Origin: Rhabditoides inermis
Taxonomy: Eukaryota > Nematoda > Chromadorea > Rhabditida > Rhabditidae
Assembly (NCBI GenBank): GCA_963966185.1
Contig: CAWZYM010000328.1
Coordinates: 450,501 to 514,500 of the forward strand
Reading direction: 5' to 3'
DNA length: 64,000 nucleotides
The notes under the pieces are model-generated. The model was not told the origin of the DNA. It ran no database searches and worked only from the letters and a program-made list of their open reading frames with translations. Shown piece after piece: positions 12,117 to 25,046 of this stretch; the stretch's first letter is position 1; each line of letters begins with the position of its first letter. The position numbers and the translations under genes are program-made.

Positions 12117-12680
12117 ACGTTCGTTACAACTCGTAGATGTTCGTGGATTGTGGCTTTCGCAGCTGACAGTTGTTCGTGGCGGCTCGTAGCTGTTCGTGGC
12201 TGACGTTGCAACTCGTAGATGCTCGTGGATTCTGGCTCTCGCGGCTGACTTCTTCGTGGCGGCTCGTAGCTGTTCGTGGCTGACGTTTCAACTCGTAGAT
12301 GTTCGTGTATTGTGGTTTTCGTGGCTGATAGATGTTCGTGGCGGCTCGTAGCTGTTCGTGGCTGACGTTACAACTCGTAGATTTTCGTGGATTGTGACTC
12401 TCGCGGCTGACAGTTGTTCGTTGCGGCTCGTAGCTGTTTGTGGCTGAAGTTGAAACTCGTAGATGTTCGTGGATTGTGGTTCTCGCGGCTGATAGATGTT
12501 CGTGGCGGCTCGTGGCTGTTTGTAACTGAAGTTGAAACTCGTAGCTGTTCGTGGATTGTGGCTCTCGCGGCTGACAGTTGTTCGTGGCGGCTCGTAGCTG
12601 TTTGTGGCTGAAGTTGAAACTCGTAGATGTTCGTGGATTGTGACTCTCGCGGCTGACAGTTGTTTGTGGCGGCTCGTAGC
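12117..12680 (+). repeat. HOR segment marked by a 4-bp insertion, copy 1
   Basis: It begins with GACGTTCGTTAC, in which CGTT is duplicated relative to the usual GACGTTAC. The same insertion opens the matching segments at 25,268 (offset 13,151) and 56,093, and occurs once more near 53,896. After 12,680 copy 1 continues into a normal unit, whereas the copies at 25,859 and 56,685 pass into a 50-bp short unit. Confidence 0.82.
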
Positions 12681-14383
12681 TGTTCGTGGCTCACGTTGCA
12701 ACTCGTAGATGTTCGTGGATTGTGGCTCTCGCGGCTGACAGTTGTTCGTGGCGGCTCGTAGCTGTTCGTGGCTGAAGTTGCAACTCGTAGATGTTCGTGG
12801 ATTGTGGTTCTCGCGGCTGATAGATGTTTGTGGCGGCTCGTGGCTGTTTGTAACTGAAGTTGAAACTCGTAGCTGTTCGTGGATTGTGGCTCTCGCGGCT
12901 GACAGTTATTCGTGGCGGCTCGTAGCTGTTCGTGGCTGATGTTACAACTCGTAGATATTCGTGGATTGTGGCTCTCGCGGCTGACAGTTGTTCGTGGTGG
13001 CTCGTAGCTGTTTGTAACTGAAGTTGAAACTCGTAGCTGTTCGTGGATTGTGGCTCTCGCGGCTGACAGTAGCTGTTCGTGGCAGACGTAGCAACTCGTA
13101 GATGTTCGTGGATTGTGGCTTTCGCAGCTGACAGTTGTTCGTGGCGGCTCGTAGCTGTTCGCGGCTGACGTTGCAACTCGTAAATGCTCGTGGATTGTGG
13201 CTCTCGCGGCTGACTTCTTCGTGGCGGCTCGTAGCTGTTCGTGGCTGACGTTACAACTCGTAGATGTTCGTGTATTGTGGTTTTCGTGGCTGATAGATGT
13301 TCGTGGCGGCTCGTAGCTGTTCCTGGCTCACGTTGCAACTCGTAGATGTTCGTGGATTGTGGCTCTCGCGGCTGACAGTTGTTCGTGGCGGCTCGTAGCT
13401 GTTCGTGGCTCACGTTGCAACTCGTAGATGTTCGTGGATTGTGGCTCTCGCGGCTGACAGTTGTTCGTGGCGGCTCGTAGCTGTTCGTGGCTGACGTTAC
13501 AACTCGTAGATGTTCGTGGATTGTGGCTCTCGCGGCTGACAGATGTTCGTGGCGGCTCGTAGCTGTTTGTGGCTGAAGTTGAAACTCGTAGTTGTTCGTG
13601 GATTGTGACTCTCGCGGCTGACAGTTGTTCGTGGCGGCTCGTAGCTGTTCGTGACTCACGTTGCAACTCGTAGATGTTCGTGGATTGTGGCTCTCGCGGC
13701 TGACAGTTGTTCGTGGCGGCTCGTAACTGTTTGTGGCTGAAGTTGAAACTCGTAGATGTTTGTGGATTGTGACTCTCGCGGCTGACAGTTGTTCGTGGCG
13801 GCTCGTAGCTGTTCGTGGCTCACGTTGCAACTCGTAGATGTTCGTGGATTGTGGCTCTCGCGGCTGACAGTTGTTCGTGGCGGCTCGTAGCTGTTCGTGG
13901 CTGACGTTACAACTCGTAGATATTCGTGGATTGTGGTTTTCGCGGCTGATAGATGTTCGTGGCGGCTCGTAGCTGATCGTGGTGTTCGTGGCTGAAGTTG
14001 CAACTCGTAGATGTTCGTGGATTGTGGTTCTCGCGGCTGATAGATGTTCGTGGCGGCTCGTGGCTCTTTGTAACTGAAGTTGAAACTCGTAGCTGTTCGT
14101 GGATTGTGACTCTCGCGGCTGACAATTGTTCGTGGCGGCTCGTAGCTGTTCGTGGCTGACGTTCAACTCGTAGATGTTCGTGGATTGTGGTATTCGCAGC
14201 TGATAGATGTTCGTGGCGGCTCGTAGCTGTTCGTGGCTGACGTTACAACTCGTAGATATTCGTGGATTGTGGTTTTCGCGGCTGATAGATGTTCGTGGCG
14301 GCTCGTAGCTGTTCGTGGCTGACGTTGCAACTCGTAGATCGTCGTGGATTGTGGTATTCGCAGCTGATAGATGTTCGTGGCGG

Positions 14384-14448
14384 CTCGTAGCTGTTCGTGG
14401 CTGAAATTGAAACTCGTAGCTGTTCGTGGCTGACGTTGCAACTCGTAG
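14384..14448 (+). repeat. Submonomer (29-bp) extra copy
   Basis: CTCGTAG occurs at 14,384, 14,413 and 14,442, exactly 29 bp apart, where a normal monomer has it only twice. The extra piece carries TGAAATTGAAA before the ordinary TGACGTTGCAA piece, giving a unit of about 111 bp. A similar unit with TGAAGTTGAAA follows near 14,741-14,790. The same extra pieces appear at the equivalent places near 26,47x and 57,30x, and block B has the counterpart on the other strand (for example near 40,015). Confidence 0.82.
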
Positions 14449-14632
14449 ATGTTCGTGGATTGTGGTTTTCGCAGCTGATAGATGTTCGTGGCGGATCGTA
14501 GCTGTTTGTGGCTGAAGTTGCAACTCGTAGATGTTCGTGGATTGTGGTTTTCACAGCTGATAAATGTTCGTGGCGGCTCGTAGCTGTTCGTGGCTGACGT
14601 TACAACTCGTAGATGTTCGTGGATTGTGGTTT

Positions 14633-14672
14633 TCGCAGCTGTTCGTGGCGGTTTGTGGTTGACGTTACAACT
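14633..14672 (+). repeat. Short monomer with two internal deletions
   Basis: TTCGCAGCTG passes directly into TTCGTGGCGG and then into TTTGTGGTTGACG, so the pieces before both the first and second TGTTCGTGG are missing. Equivalent units occur near 26,696 and 57,525. A related unit with TTTGTAGCTG lies on the opposite strand in block B near 40,812, 48,910, 50,245, 51,522 and 52,912. It is an old variant shared by both orientations of the array. Confidence 0.78.
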
Positions 14673-15199
14673 CGTAGATGTTCGTGGATTGTGGTTTTCG
14701 CGGAAGATAGATGTTCGTGGCGGCTCGTAGCTGTTTGTGGCTGAAGTTGAAACTCGTAGCTGTTCGTGGCTGACGTTGCAACTCGTAGATGTTCGTGGAT
14801 TGTGGTTTTCGCAGCTGATAGATGTTCGTGGCGGCTCGTGGCTGTTTGTAACTGGAGTTGAAACTCGTAGCTGTTCGTGGATTGTGGCTCTCGCGGCTGA
14901 CAGTTATTCGTGGCGGCTCGTAGCTGTTCGTGGCAGACGTAGCAACTCGTAGATGTTTGTGGATTGTGGCTTTCGCAGCTGACAGTTGTTCGTGGCGGCT
15001 CGTAGCTGTTCGTGGCTGACGTTGCAACTCGTAGATGCTCGTGGATTCTGGCTCTCGCGGCTGACTTCTTCGTAGCGGCTCGTAGCTGTTCGTGGCTGAC
15101 GTTTCAACTCGTAGATGTTCGTGTATTGTGGTTTTCGTGGCTGATAGATGTTCGTGGCGGCTCGTAGCTGTTTGTGGCTCACGTTGCAACTCGTAGATG

Positions 15200-18100
15200 T
15201 TCGTGGATTGTGGCTCTCGCGGCTGACAGTTGTTCGTGGTGGCTCGTAGCTGTTTGTAACTGAAGTTGAAACTCGTAGCTGTTCGTGGATTGTGGCTCTC
15301 GCGGCTGACAGTAGCTGTTCGTGGCAGACGTAGCAACTCGTAGATGTTCGTGGATTGTGGCTTTCGCAGCTGACAGTTGTTCGTGGCGGCTCGTAGCTGT
15401 TCGTGGCTGACGTTGCAACTCGTAAATGCTCGTGGATTGTGGCTCTCGCGGCTGACTTCTTCGTGGCGGCTCGTAGCTGTTCGTGGCTGACGTTACAACT
15501 CGTAGATGTTTGTGTATTGTGGTTTTCGTGGCTGATAGATGTTCGTGGCGGCTCGTAGCTGTTCCTGGCTCACGTTGCAACTCGTAGATGTTCGTGGATT
15601 GTGGCTCTCGCGGCTGACAGTTGTTCGTGGCGGCTCGTAGCTGTTTGTGGCTGAAGTTGAAACTCGTAGATGTTCGTGGATTGTGACTCTCGCGGCTGAC
15701 AGTTGTTCGTGGCGGCTCGTAGCTGTTTGTGGCTCACGTTGCAACTCGTAGATGTTCGTGGATTGTGGCTCTCGCGGCTGACAGTTGTTCGTGGCGGCTC
15801 GTAGCTGTTCGTGGCTGACGTTACAACTCGTAGATGTTCGTGGATTGTGGTTTTTGCGGCTGATAGATGTTCGTGGCGGCTCGTAGCTGTTTGTGGCTGA
15901 AGTTGAAACTCGTAGATGTTCGTGGATTGTGACTCTCGCGGCTGACAGTTGTTCGTGGCGGCTCGTAGCTGTTCGTGACTCACGTTGCAACTCGTAGATG
16001 TTCGTGGATTGTGGCTCTCGCGGCTGACAGTTGTTCGTGGCGGCTCGTAACTGTTTGTGGCTGAAGTTGAAACTCGTAGATGTTTGTGGATTGTGACTCT
16101 CGCGGCTGACAGTTGTTCGTGGCGGCTCGTAGCTGTTCGTGGCTCACGTTGCAACTCGTAGATGTTCGTGGATTGTGGCTCTCGCGGCTGACAGTTGTTC
16201 GTGGCGGCTCGTAGCTGTTCGTGGCTGACGTTACAGCTCGTAGATATTCGTGGATTGTGGTTTTCGCGGCTGATAGATGTTCGTGGCGGCTCGTAGCTGT
16301 TCGTGGCTGACGTTGCAACTCGTAGATGTTCGTGGATTGTGGCTCTCGCGGCTGACAGTTGTTCGTGGCGGCTCGTAGCTGTTTGTGGCTGAAGTTGAAA
16401 CTCGTAGATGTTCGTGGATTGTGACTCTCGCAGCTGACAGTTGTTCGTGGCGGCTCGTAGCTGTTCGTGGCTGACGTTACAACTAGTAGATGTTCGTGGA
16501 TTGTGGTTTTCGTGGCTGATAGATGTTCGTGGCGGCTCGTAGCTGTTCGTGGCTGACGTTACAACTCGTAGATGTTCGTGGATTGTGGCTTTCGCAGCTG
16601 ACAGTTGTTCGTGGCGGCTCGTAGCTGTTTGTGGCTGAAGTTGAAACTCGTAGATATTTGTGGATTGTGACTCTCGCGGCTGACAGTTGTTCGTGGCGGC
16701 TCGTAGCTGTTCGTGGCTGACGTTACAACTCGTAGATGTTCGTGGATTGTGGTATTCGCAGCTGATAGATGTTTGTGGCGGCTCGTAGCTGTTCGTGGCT
16801 GACGTTACAACTCGTAGATATTCGTGGATTGTGGTTTTCGCGGCTGATAGATGTTCGTGGCGGCTCGTAGCTGTTCGTGGATGACGTTGCAACTCGTAGA
16901 TGTTCGTGGATTGTGGCTCTCGCGGCTGACAGTTGTTCGTGGCGGCTCGTAGCTGTTTGTGGCTGAAGTTGAAACTCGTAGATGTTCGTGGATTGTGACT
17001 CTCGCGGCTGACAGTTGTGCGTGGCGGCTCGTAGCTGTTCGTGGCTCACGTTGCAACTCGTAGATGTTCGTGGATTGTGGCTCTCGCGGCTGACAGTTGT
17101 TCGTGGCGGCTCGTAGCTGTTCGTGGCTGAAGTTGCAACTCGTAGATGTTCGTGGATTGTGACTCTCGCGGCTGACAGTTGTGCGTGGCGGCTCGTAGCT
17201 GTTCGTGGCTCACGTTGCAACTCGTAGATGTTCGTGGATTGTGGCTCTCGCGGCTGACAGTTGTTCGTGGCGGCTCGTAGCTGTTCGTGGCTGAAGTTGC
17301 AACTCGTAGATGTTCGTGGGTTGTGGTTCTCGCGGCTGATAGATGTTCGTGGCGGCTCGTAGCTGTTCGTGGCTGACGTTTCAACTCGTAGATGTTCGTG
17401 TATTGTGGTTTTCGTGGCTGATAGATGTTCGTGGCGGCTCGTAGCTGTTCGTGGCTGACGTTACAACTCGTAGATTTTCGTGGATTGTGACTCTCGCGGC
17501 TGACAGTTGTTCGTTGCGGCTCGTAGCTGTTCGTGGCTGACGTTCAACTCGTAGATGTTCGTGGATTGTGGTATTCGCAGCTGATAGATGTTCGTGGCGG
17601 CTCGTAGCTGTTCGTGGCTGACGTTACAACTCGTAGATATTCGTGGATTGTGGTTTTCGCGGCTGATAGATGTTCGTGGCGGCTCGTAGCTGTTCGTGGC
17701 TGACGTTGCAACTCGTAGATGTTCGTGGATTGTGGCTCTCGCGGCTGACAGTTGTTCGTGGCGGCTCGTAGCTGTTTGTGGCTGAAGTTGAAACTCGTAG
17801 ATGTTCGTGGATTGTGACTCTCGCGGCTGACAGTTGTTCGTGGCGGCTCGTAGCTGTTCGTGACTCACGTTGCAACTCGTAGATGTTCGTGGATTGTGGC
17901 TCTCGCGGCTGACAGTTGTTCGTGGCGGCTCGTAGCTGTTTGTGGCTGAAGTTGAAACTCGTAGATGTTTGTGGATTGTGAGTCTCGCGGCTGACAGTTG
18001 TTCGTGGCGGCTCGTAGCTGTTCGTGGCTGACGTTACAACTAGTAGATGTTCGTGGATTGTGGTTTTCGTGGCTGATAGATGTTCGTGGCGGCTCGTAGC

Positions 18101-19648
18101 TGTTCGTGGCTGACGTTACAACTCGTAGATATTCGTGGATTGTGGCTCTCGCGGCTGACAGTTGTTCGTGGTGGCTCGTAGCTGTTTGTAACTGAAGTTG
18201 AAACTCGTAGCTGTTCGTGGATTGTGGCTCTCGCGGCTGACAGTAGCTGTTCGTGGCAGACGTAGCAACTCGTAGATGTTCGTGGATTGTGGCTTTCGCA
18301 GCTGACAGTTGTTCGTGGCGGCTCGTAGCTGTTCGTGGCTGACGTTGCAACTCGTAAATGCTCGTGGATTGTGGCTCTCGCGGCTGACTTCTTCGTGGCG
18401 GCTCGTAGCTGTTCGTGGCTGACGTTACAATTCGTAGATGTTCGTGTATTGTGGTTTTCGTGGCTGATAGATGTTCGTGGCGGCTCGTAGCTGTTCCTGG
18501 CTCACGTTGCAACTCGTAGATGTTCGTGGATTGTGGCTCTCGCGGCTGACAGTTGTTCGTGGCGGCTCGTAGATGTTTGTGGCTGAAGTTGAAACTCGTA
18601 GATGTTCGTGGATTGTGACTCTCGCGGCTGACAGTTGTTCGTGAATGCTCGTAGCTGTTCGTGGCTCACGTTGCAACTCGTAGATGTTCGTGGATTGTGG
18701 CTCTCGCGGCTGACAGTTGTTCGTGGCGGCTCGTAGCTGTTCGTGGCTGACGTTACAACTCGTAGATGTTCGTGGATTGTGGTTTTTGCGGCTGATAGAT
18801 GTTCGTGGCGGCTCGTAGCTGTTTGTGGCTGAAGTTGAAACTCGTAGATGTTCGTGGATTGTGACTCTCGCGGCTGACAGTTGTTCGTGGCGGCTCGTAG
18901 CTGTTCGTGACTCACGTTGCAACTCGTAGATGTTCGTGGATTGTGGCTCTCGCGGCTGACAGTTGTTCGTGGCGGCTCGTAGCTGTTTGTGGCTGAAGTT
19001 GAAACTCGTAGATGTTTGTGGATTGTGACTCTCGCGGCTGACAGTTGTTCGTAGCGGCTCGTAGCTGTTCGTGGCTCACGTTGCAACTCGTAGATGTTCG
19101 TGGATTGTGGCTCTCGCGGCTGACAGTTGTTCGTGGCGGCTCGTAGCTGTTCGTGGCTGACGTTACAACTCGTAGATATTCGTGGATTGTGGTTTTCGCG
19201 GCTGATAGATGTTCGTGGCGGCTCGTAGCTGTTCGTGGCTGACGTTGCAACTCGTAGATGTTCGTGGATTGTGGCTCTCGCGGCTGACAGTTGTTCGTGG
19301 CGGCTCGTAGCTGTTTGTGGCTGAAGTTGAAACTCGTAGATGTTCGTGGATTGTGACTCTCGCGGCTGACAGTTGTTCGTGGCGGCTCGTAGCTGTTCGT
19401 GGCTGACGTTTTAACTAGTAGATGTTCGTGGATTGTGGTTTTCGTGGCTGATAGATGTTCGTGGCGGCTCGTAGCTGTTCGTGGCTGACGTTACAACTCG
19501 TAGATGTTCGTGGATTGTGGCATTCGCAGCTGACAGTTGTTCGTGGCGGCTCGTAGCTGTTCGTGGCTGACGTTGCAACTCGTAGATGCTCGTGGATTCT
19601 GGCTCTCGCGGCTGACTTCTCCGTGGCGGCTCGTAGCTGTTCGTGGCT
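15200..19648 (+). repeat. 13.4-kb HOR, left part, copy 2
   Basis: Matches copy 1 (1,856-6,170) and copy 3 (58,088-62,536). Copies 2 and 3 share GTGAATG at 18,641 and 61,529 and both keep the 144 bp missing from copy 1, so they are the closer pair. At 19,648 copy 2 leaves the shared order: the TGACGTTTC unit found in copies 1 and 3 is replaced by TCACGTTGC. Two units with GGCTAACAG follow, near 19,775 and 20,102; the same variant occurs near 62,990. Confidence 0.9.
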
Positions 19649-20682
19649 CACGTTGCAACTCGTAGATGTTCGTGGATTGTGGCTCTCGCGGCTGACAGTT
19701 GTTCGTGGCGGCTCGTAGCTGTTTGTGGATGAAGTTGAAACTCGTAGATGTTCGTGGATTGTGGCTCTCGCGGCTAACAGTTGTTCGTGGCGGCTCGTAG
19801 CTGTTCGTGACTCACGTTGCAACTCGTAGATGTTCGTGGATTGTGGCTCTCGCGGCTGACAGTTGTTCGTGGCGGCTCGTAGCTGTTTGTGGCTGAAGTT
19901 GAAACTCGTAGATGTTCGTGGATTGTGACTCTCGCGGCTGACAGTTGTTCGTGGCGGCTCGTAGCTGTTTGTGGATGAAGTTGAAACTCGTAGATGTTCG
20001 TGGATTGTGACTCTCGCGGCTGACAGTTGTTCGTGGCGGCTCGTAGCTGTTCGTGGCTCACGTTGCAACTCGTAGATGTTCGTGGATTGTGGCTCTCGCG
20101 GCTAACAGTTGTTCGTGGCGGCTCGTAGCTGTTCGTGACTCACGTTGCAACTCGTAGATGTTCGTGGATTGTGGCTCTCGCGGCTGACAGTTGTTCGTGG
20201 CGGCTCGTAGCTGTTTGTGGCTGAAGTTGAAACTCGTAGATATTTGTGGATTGTGACTCTCGCGGCTGACAGTTGTTCGTGGCGGCTCGTAGCTGTTCGT
20301 GGCTGACGTTACAACTCGTAGATGTTCGTGGATTGTGGTATTCGCAGCTGATAGATGTTTGTGGCGGCTCGTAGCTGTTCGTGGCTGACGTTACAACTCG
20401 TAGATATTCGTGGATTGTGGTTTTCGCGGCTGATAGATGTTCGTGGCGGCTCGTAGCTGTTCGTGGATGACGTTGCAACTCGTAGATGTTCGTGGATTGT
20501 GGCTCTCGCGGCTGACAGTTGTTCGTGGCGGCTCGTAGCTGTTTGTGGCTGAAGTTGAAACTCGTAGATGTTCGTGGATTGTGACTCTCGCGGCTGACAG
20601 TTGTGCGTGGCGGCTCGTAGCTGTTCGTGGCTCACGTTGCAACTCGTAGATGTTCGTGGATTGTGGCTCTCGCGGCTGACAG

Positions 20683-23600
20683 TTGTTCGTGGCGGCTCGT
20701 AGCTGTTCGTGGCTGAAGTTGCAACTCGTAGATGTTCGTGGGTTGTGGTTCTCGCGGCTGATAGATGTTCGTGGCGGCTCGTGGCTGTTTGTAACTGAAG
20801 TTGAAACTCGTAGCTGTTCGTGGATTGTGGCTCTCGCGGCTGACAGTTATTCGTGGCGGCTCGTAGCTGTTCGTGGCTCACGTTACAACTCGTAGATGTT
20901 CGTGGATTGTGGTATTCGCAGCTGATAGATGTTTGTGGCGGCTCGTAGCTGTTCGTGGCTGACGTTACAACTCGTAGATATTCGTGGATTGTGGTTTTCG
21001 CGGCTGATAGATGTTCGTGGCGGCTCGTAGCTGTTCGTGGATGACGTTGCAACTCGTAGATGTTCGTGGATTGTGGCTCTCGCGGCTGACAGTTGTTCGT
21101 GGCGGCTCGTAGCTGTTCGTGGCTGAAGTTGCAACTCGTAGATGTTCGTGGATTGTGGTTCTCGCGGCTGATAGATGTTCGTGGCGGCTCGTGGCTGTTT
21201 GTAACTGAAGTTGAAACTCGTAGCTGTTCGTGGATTGTGGCTCTCGCGGCTGACAGTTATTCGTGGCGGCTCGTAGCTGTTCGTGGCTGACGTTACAACT
21301 CGTAGATATTCGTGGATTGTGACTCTCGCGGCTGACAGTTGTGCGTGGCGGATCGTAGCTGTTCGTGGCTCACGTTGCAACTCGTAGATGTTCGTGGATT
21401 GTGGCTTTCGCAGCTGACAGTTGTTCGTGGCGGCTCGTAGCTGTTCGTGGCTGAAGTTGCAACTCGTAGATGTTCGTGGGTTGTGGTTCTCGCGGCTGAT
21501 AGATGTTCGTGGCGGCTCGTGGCTGTTTGTAACTGAAGTTGAAACTCGTAGCTGTTCGTGGATTGTGGCTCTCGCGGCTGACAGTTATTCGTGGCGGCTC
21601 GTAGCTGTTCGTGGCTCACGTTACAACTCGTAGATGTTCGTGGATTGTGGTATTCGCAGCTGATAGATGTTTGTGGCGGCTCGTAGCTGTTCGTGGCTGA
21701 CGTTACAACTCGTAGATATTCGTGGATTGTGGTTTTCGCGGCTGATAGATGTTCGTGGCGGCTCGTAGCTGTTCGTGGATGACGTTGCAACTCGTAGATG
21801 TTCGTGGATTGTGGCTCTCGCGGCTGACAGTTGTTCGTGGCGGCTCGTAGCTGTTCGTGGCTGAAGTTGCAACTCGTAGATGTTCGTGGATTGTGGTTCT
21901 CGCGGCTGATAGATGTTCGTGGCGGCTCGTGGCTGTTTGTAACTGAAGTTGAAACTCGTAGCTGTTCGTGGATTGTGGCTCTCGCGGCTGACAGTTATTC
22001 GTGGCGGCTCGTAGCTGTTCGTGGCTGACGTTACAACTCGTAGATATTCGTGGATTGTGGCTCTCGCGGCTGACAGTTGTTCGTGGTGGCTCGTAGCTGT
22101 TTGTAACTGAAGTTGAAACTCGTAGCTGTTCGTGGATTGTGGCTCTCGCGGCTGACAGTAGCTGTTCGTGGCAGACGTAGCAACTCGTAGATGTTCGTGG
22201 ATTGTGGCTTTCGCAGCTGACAGTTGTTCGTGGCGGCTCGTAGCTGTTCGTGGCTGACGTTGCAACTCGTAAATGCTCGTGGATTGTGGCTCTCGCGGCT
22301 GACTTCTTCGTGGCGGCTCGTAGCTGTTCGTGGCTGACGTTACAACTCGTAGATGTTCGTGTATTGTGGTTTTCGTGGCTGATAGATGTTCGTGGCGGCT
22401 CGTAGCTGTTCCTGGCTCACGTTGCAACTCGTAGATGTTCGTGGATTGTGGCTCTCGCGGCTGACAGTTGTTCGTGGCGGCTCGTAGCTGTTTGTGGCTG
22501 AAGTTGAAACTCGTAGATGTTCGTGGATTGTGACTCTCGCGGCTGACAGTTGTTCGTGGCGGCTCGTAGCTGTTTGTGGCTCACGTTGCAACTCGTAGAT
22601 GTTCGTGGATTGTGGCTCTCGCGGCTGACAGTTGTTCGTGGCGGCTCGTAGCTGTTCGTGGCTGACGTTACAACTCGTAGATGTTCGTGGATTGTGGTTT
22701 TTGCGGCTGATAGATGTTCGTGGCGGCTCGTAGCTGTTTGTGGCTGAAGTTGAAACTCGTAGATGTTCGTGGATTGTGACTCTCGCGGCTGACAGTTGTT
22801 CGTGGCGGCTCGTAGCTGTTCGTGACTCACGTTGCAACTCGTAGATGTTCGTGGATTGTGGCTCTCGCGGCTGACAGTTGTTCGTGGCGGCTCGTAACTG
22901 TTTGTGGCTGAAGTTGAAACTCGTAGATGTTTGTGGATTGTGACTCTCGCGGCTGACAGTTGTTCGTGGCGGCTCGTAGCTGTTCGTGGCTCACGTTGCA
23001 ACTCGTAGATGTTCGTGGATTGTGGCTCTCGCGGCTGACAGTTGTTCGTGGCGGCTCGTAGCTGTTCGTGGCTGACGTTACAACTCGTAGATATTCGTGG
23101 ATTGTGGTTTTCGCGGCTGATAGATGTTCGTGGCGGCTCGTAGCTGTTCGTGGCTGACGTTGCAACTCGTAGATGTTCGTGGATTGTGGCTCTCGCGGCT
23201 GACAGTTGTTCGTGGCGGCTCGTAGCTGTTTGTGGCTGAAGTTGAAACTCGTAGATGTTCGTGGATTGTGACTCTCGCAGCTGACAGTTGTTCGTGGCGG
23301 CTCGTAGCTGTTCGTGGCTGACGTTACAACTAGTAGATGTTCGTGGATTGTGGTTTTCGTGGCTGATAGATGTTCGTGGCGGCTCGTAGCTGTTCGTGGC
23401 TGACGTTACAACTCGTAGATGTTCGTGGATTGTGGCTTTCGCAGCTGACAGTTGTTCGTGGCGGCTCGTAGCTGTTCGTGGCTGACGTTGCAACTCGTAG
23501 ATGCTCGTGGATTCTGGCTCTCGCGGCTGACTTCTTCGTGGCGGCTCGTAGCTGTTCGTGGCTGACGTTTCAACTCGTAGATGTTCGTGTATTGTGGTTT

Positions 23601-25046
23601 TCGTGGCTGATAGATGTTCGTGGCGGCTCGTAGCTGTTCGTGGCTGACGTTACAACTCGTAGATTTTCGTGGATTGTGACTCTCGCGGCTGACAGTTGTT
23701 CGTTGCGGCTCGTAGCTGTTTGTGGCTGAAGTTGAAACTCGTAGATGTTCGTGGATTGTGGTTCTCGCGGCTGATAGATGTTCGTGGCGGCTCGTGGCTG
23801 TTTGTAACTGAAGTTGAAACTCGTAGCTGTTCGTGGATTGTGGCTCTCGCGGCTGACAGTTGTTCGTGGCGGCTCGTAGCTGTTTGTGGCTGAAGTTGAA
23901 ACTCGTAGATGTTCGTGGATTGTGACTCTCGCGGCTGACAGTTGTTTGTGGCGGCTCGTAGCTGTTCGTGGCTCACGTTGCAACTCGTAGATGTTCGTGG
24001 ATTGTGGCTCTCGCGGCTGACAGTTGTTCGTGGCGGCTCGTAGCTGTTCGTGGCTGAAGTTGCAACTCGTAGATGTTCGTGGATTGTGGTTCTCGCGGCT
24101 GATAGATGTTTGTGGCGGCTCGTGGCTGTTTGTAACTGAAGTTGAAACTCGTAGCTGTTCGTGGATTGTGGCTCTCGCGGCTGACAGTTATTCGTGGCGG
24201 CTCGTAGCTGTTCGTGGCTGATGTTACAACTCGTAGATATTCGTGGATTGTGGCTCTCGCGGCTGACAGTTGTTCGTGGTGGCTCGTAGCTGTTTGTAAC
24301 TGAAGTTGAAACTCGTAGCTGTTCGTGGATTGTGGCTCTCGCGGCTGACAGTAGCTGTTCGTGGCAGACGTAGCAACTCGTAGATGTTCGTGGATTGTGG
24401 CTTTCGCAGCTGACAGTTGTTCGTGGCGGCTCGTAGCTGTTCGCGGCTGACGTTGCAACTCGTAAATGCTCGTGGATTGTGGCTCTCGCGGCTGACTTCT
24501 TCGTGGCGGCTCGTAGCTGTTCGTGGCTGACGTTACAACTCGTAGATGTTCGTGTATTGTGGTTTTCGTGGCTGATAGATGTTCGTGGCGGCTCGTAGCT
24601 GTTCCTGGCTCACGTTGCAACTCGTAGATGTTCGTGGATTGTGGCTCTCGCGGCTGACAGTTGTTCGTGGCGGCTCGTAGCTGTTTGTGGCTGAAGTTGA
24701 AACTCGTAGATGTTCGTGGATTGTGACTCTCGCGGCTGACAGTTGTTCGTGGCGGCTCGTAGCTGTTCGTGGCTCACGTTGCAACTCGTAGATGTTCGTG
24801 GATTGTGGCTCTCGCGGCTGACAGTTGTTCGTGGCGGCTCGTAGCTGTTCGTGGCTGACGTTACAACTCGTAGATGTTCGTGGATTGTGGTTTTTGCGGC
24901 TGATAGATATTCGTGGCGGCTCGTAGCTGTTTGTGGCTGAAGTTGAAACTCGTAGTTGTTCGTGGATTGTGACTCTCGCGGCTGACAGTTGTTCGTGGCG
25001 GCTCGTAGCTGTTCGTGACTCACGTTGCAACTCGTAGATGTTCGTG
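20683..25046 (+). repeat. 13.4-kb HOR, right part, copy 2
   Basis: Counterpart of 7,287 to about 11,650 at an offset of 13,396. It contains 65-bp short units at 22,154 and 24,347 matching those at 8,758 and 10,951. Differences seen are single bases, for example GGCTTTCGCAG at about 21,411 where copy 1 has GGCTCTCGCGG at about 8,015. Past 25,046 copy 2 runs into other units and rejoins the common order at 25,268. Confidence 0.88.

Larger units (their letters stand above)
13983..19648 (+). repeat. 5.67-kb segment repeated at 56,871-62,536
   Basis: Offset 42,888 throughout, with only isolated differences noticed: TTACAGCTCG at about 16,228 against TTACAACTCG in the other copy, and TTCGGGGCGG at about 60,319 against TTCGTGGCGG here. 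It spans the submonomer insertion near 14,384, a double-deletion unit near 14,633 and two 65-bp units (15,307 and 18,239). The first 1.19 kb (13,983-15,172) is present a third time at 26,046-27,235. The two long copies lie on opposite sides of the inverted block. Confidence 0.92.

Noticed and set aside
13970..13995. Possible insertion of foreign sequence at the odd unit CTGATCGTGGTGTTCG
   Set aside because: All bases can be explained as joined pieces of the monomer with one substitution; it marks a join between HOR segments, not new sequence.
12691..14523. 610-codon open frame on the - strand, with others of 440 codons at 2,226-3,548, 15,570-16,892 and 58,458-59,780
   Set aside because: The translation is the satellite itself with an 82-residue period covering all three phases of the 82-bp unit. 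Start and stop positions come from chance variants (CAT from GTTGCAACGTGAGCC-type units, TAA in GTTGTAACG). No domain, signal peptide or codon bias was seen, and equivalent frames overlap in other phases of the same strand.
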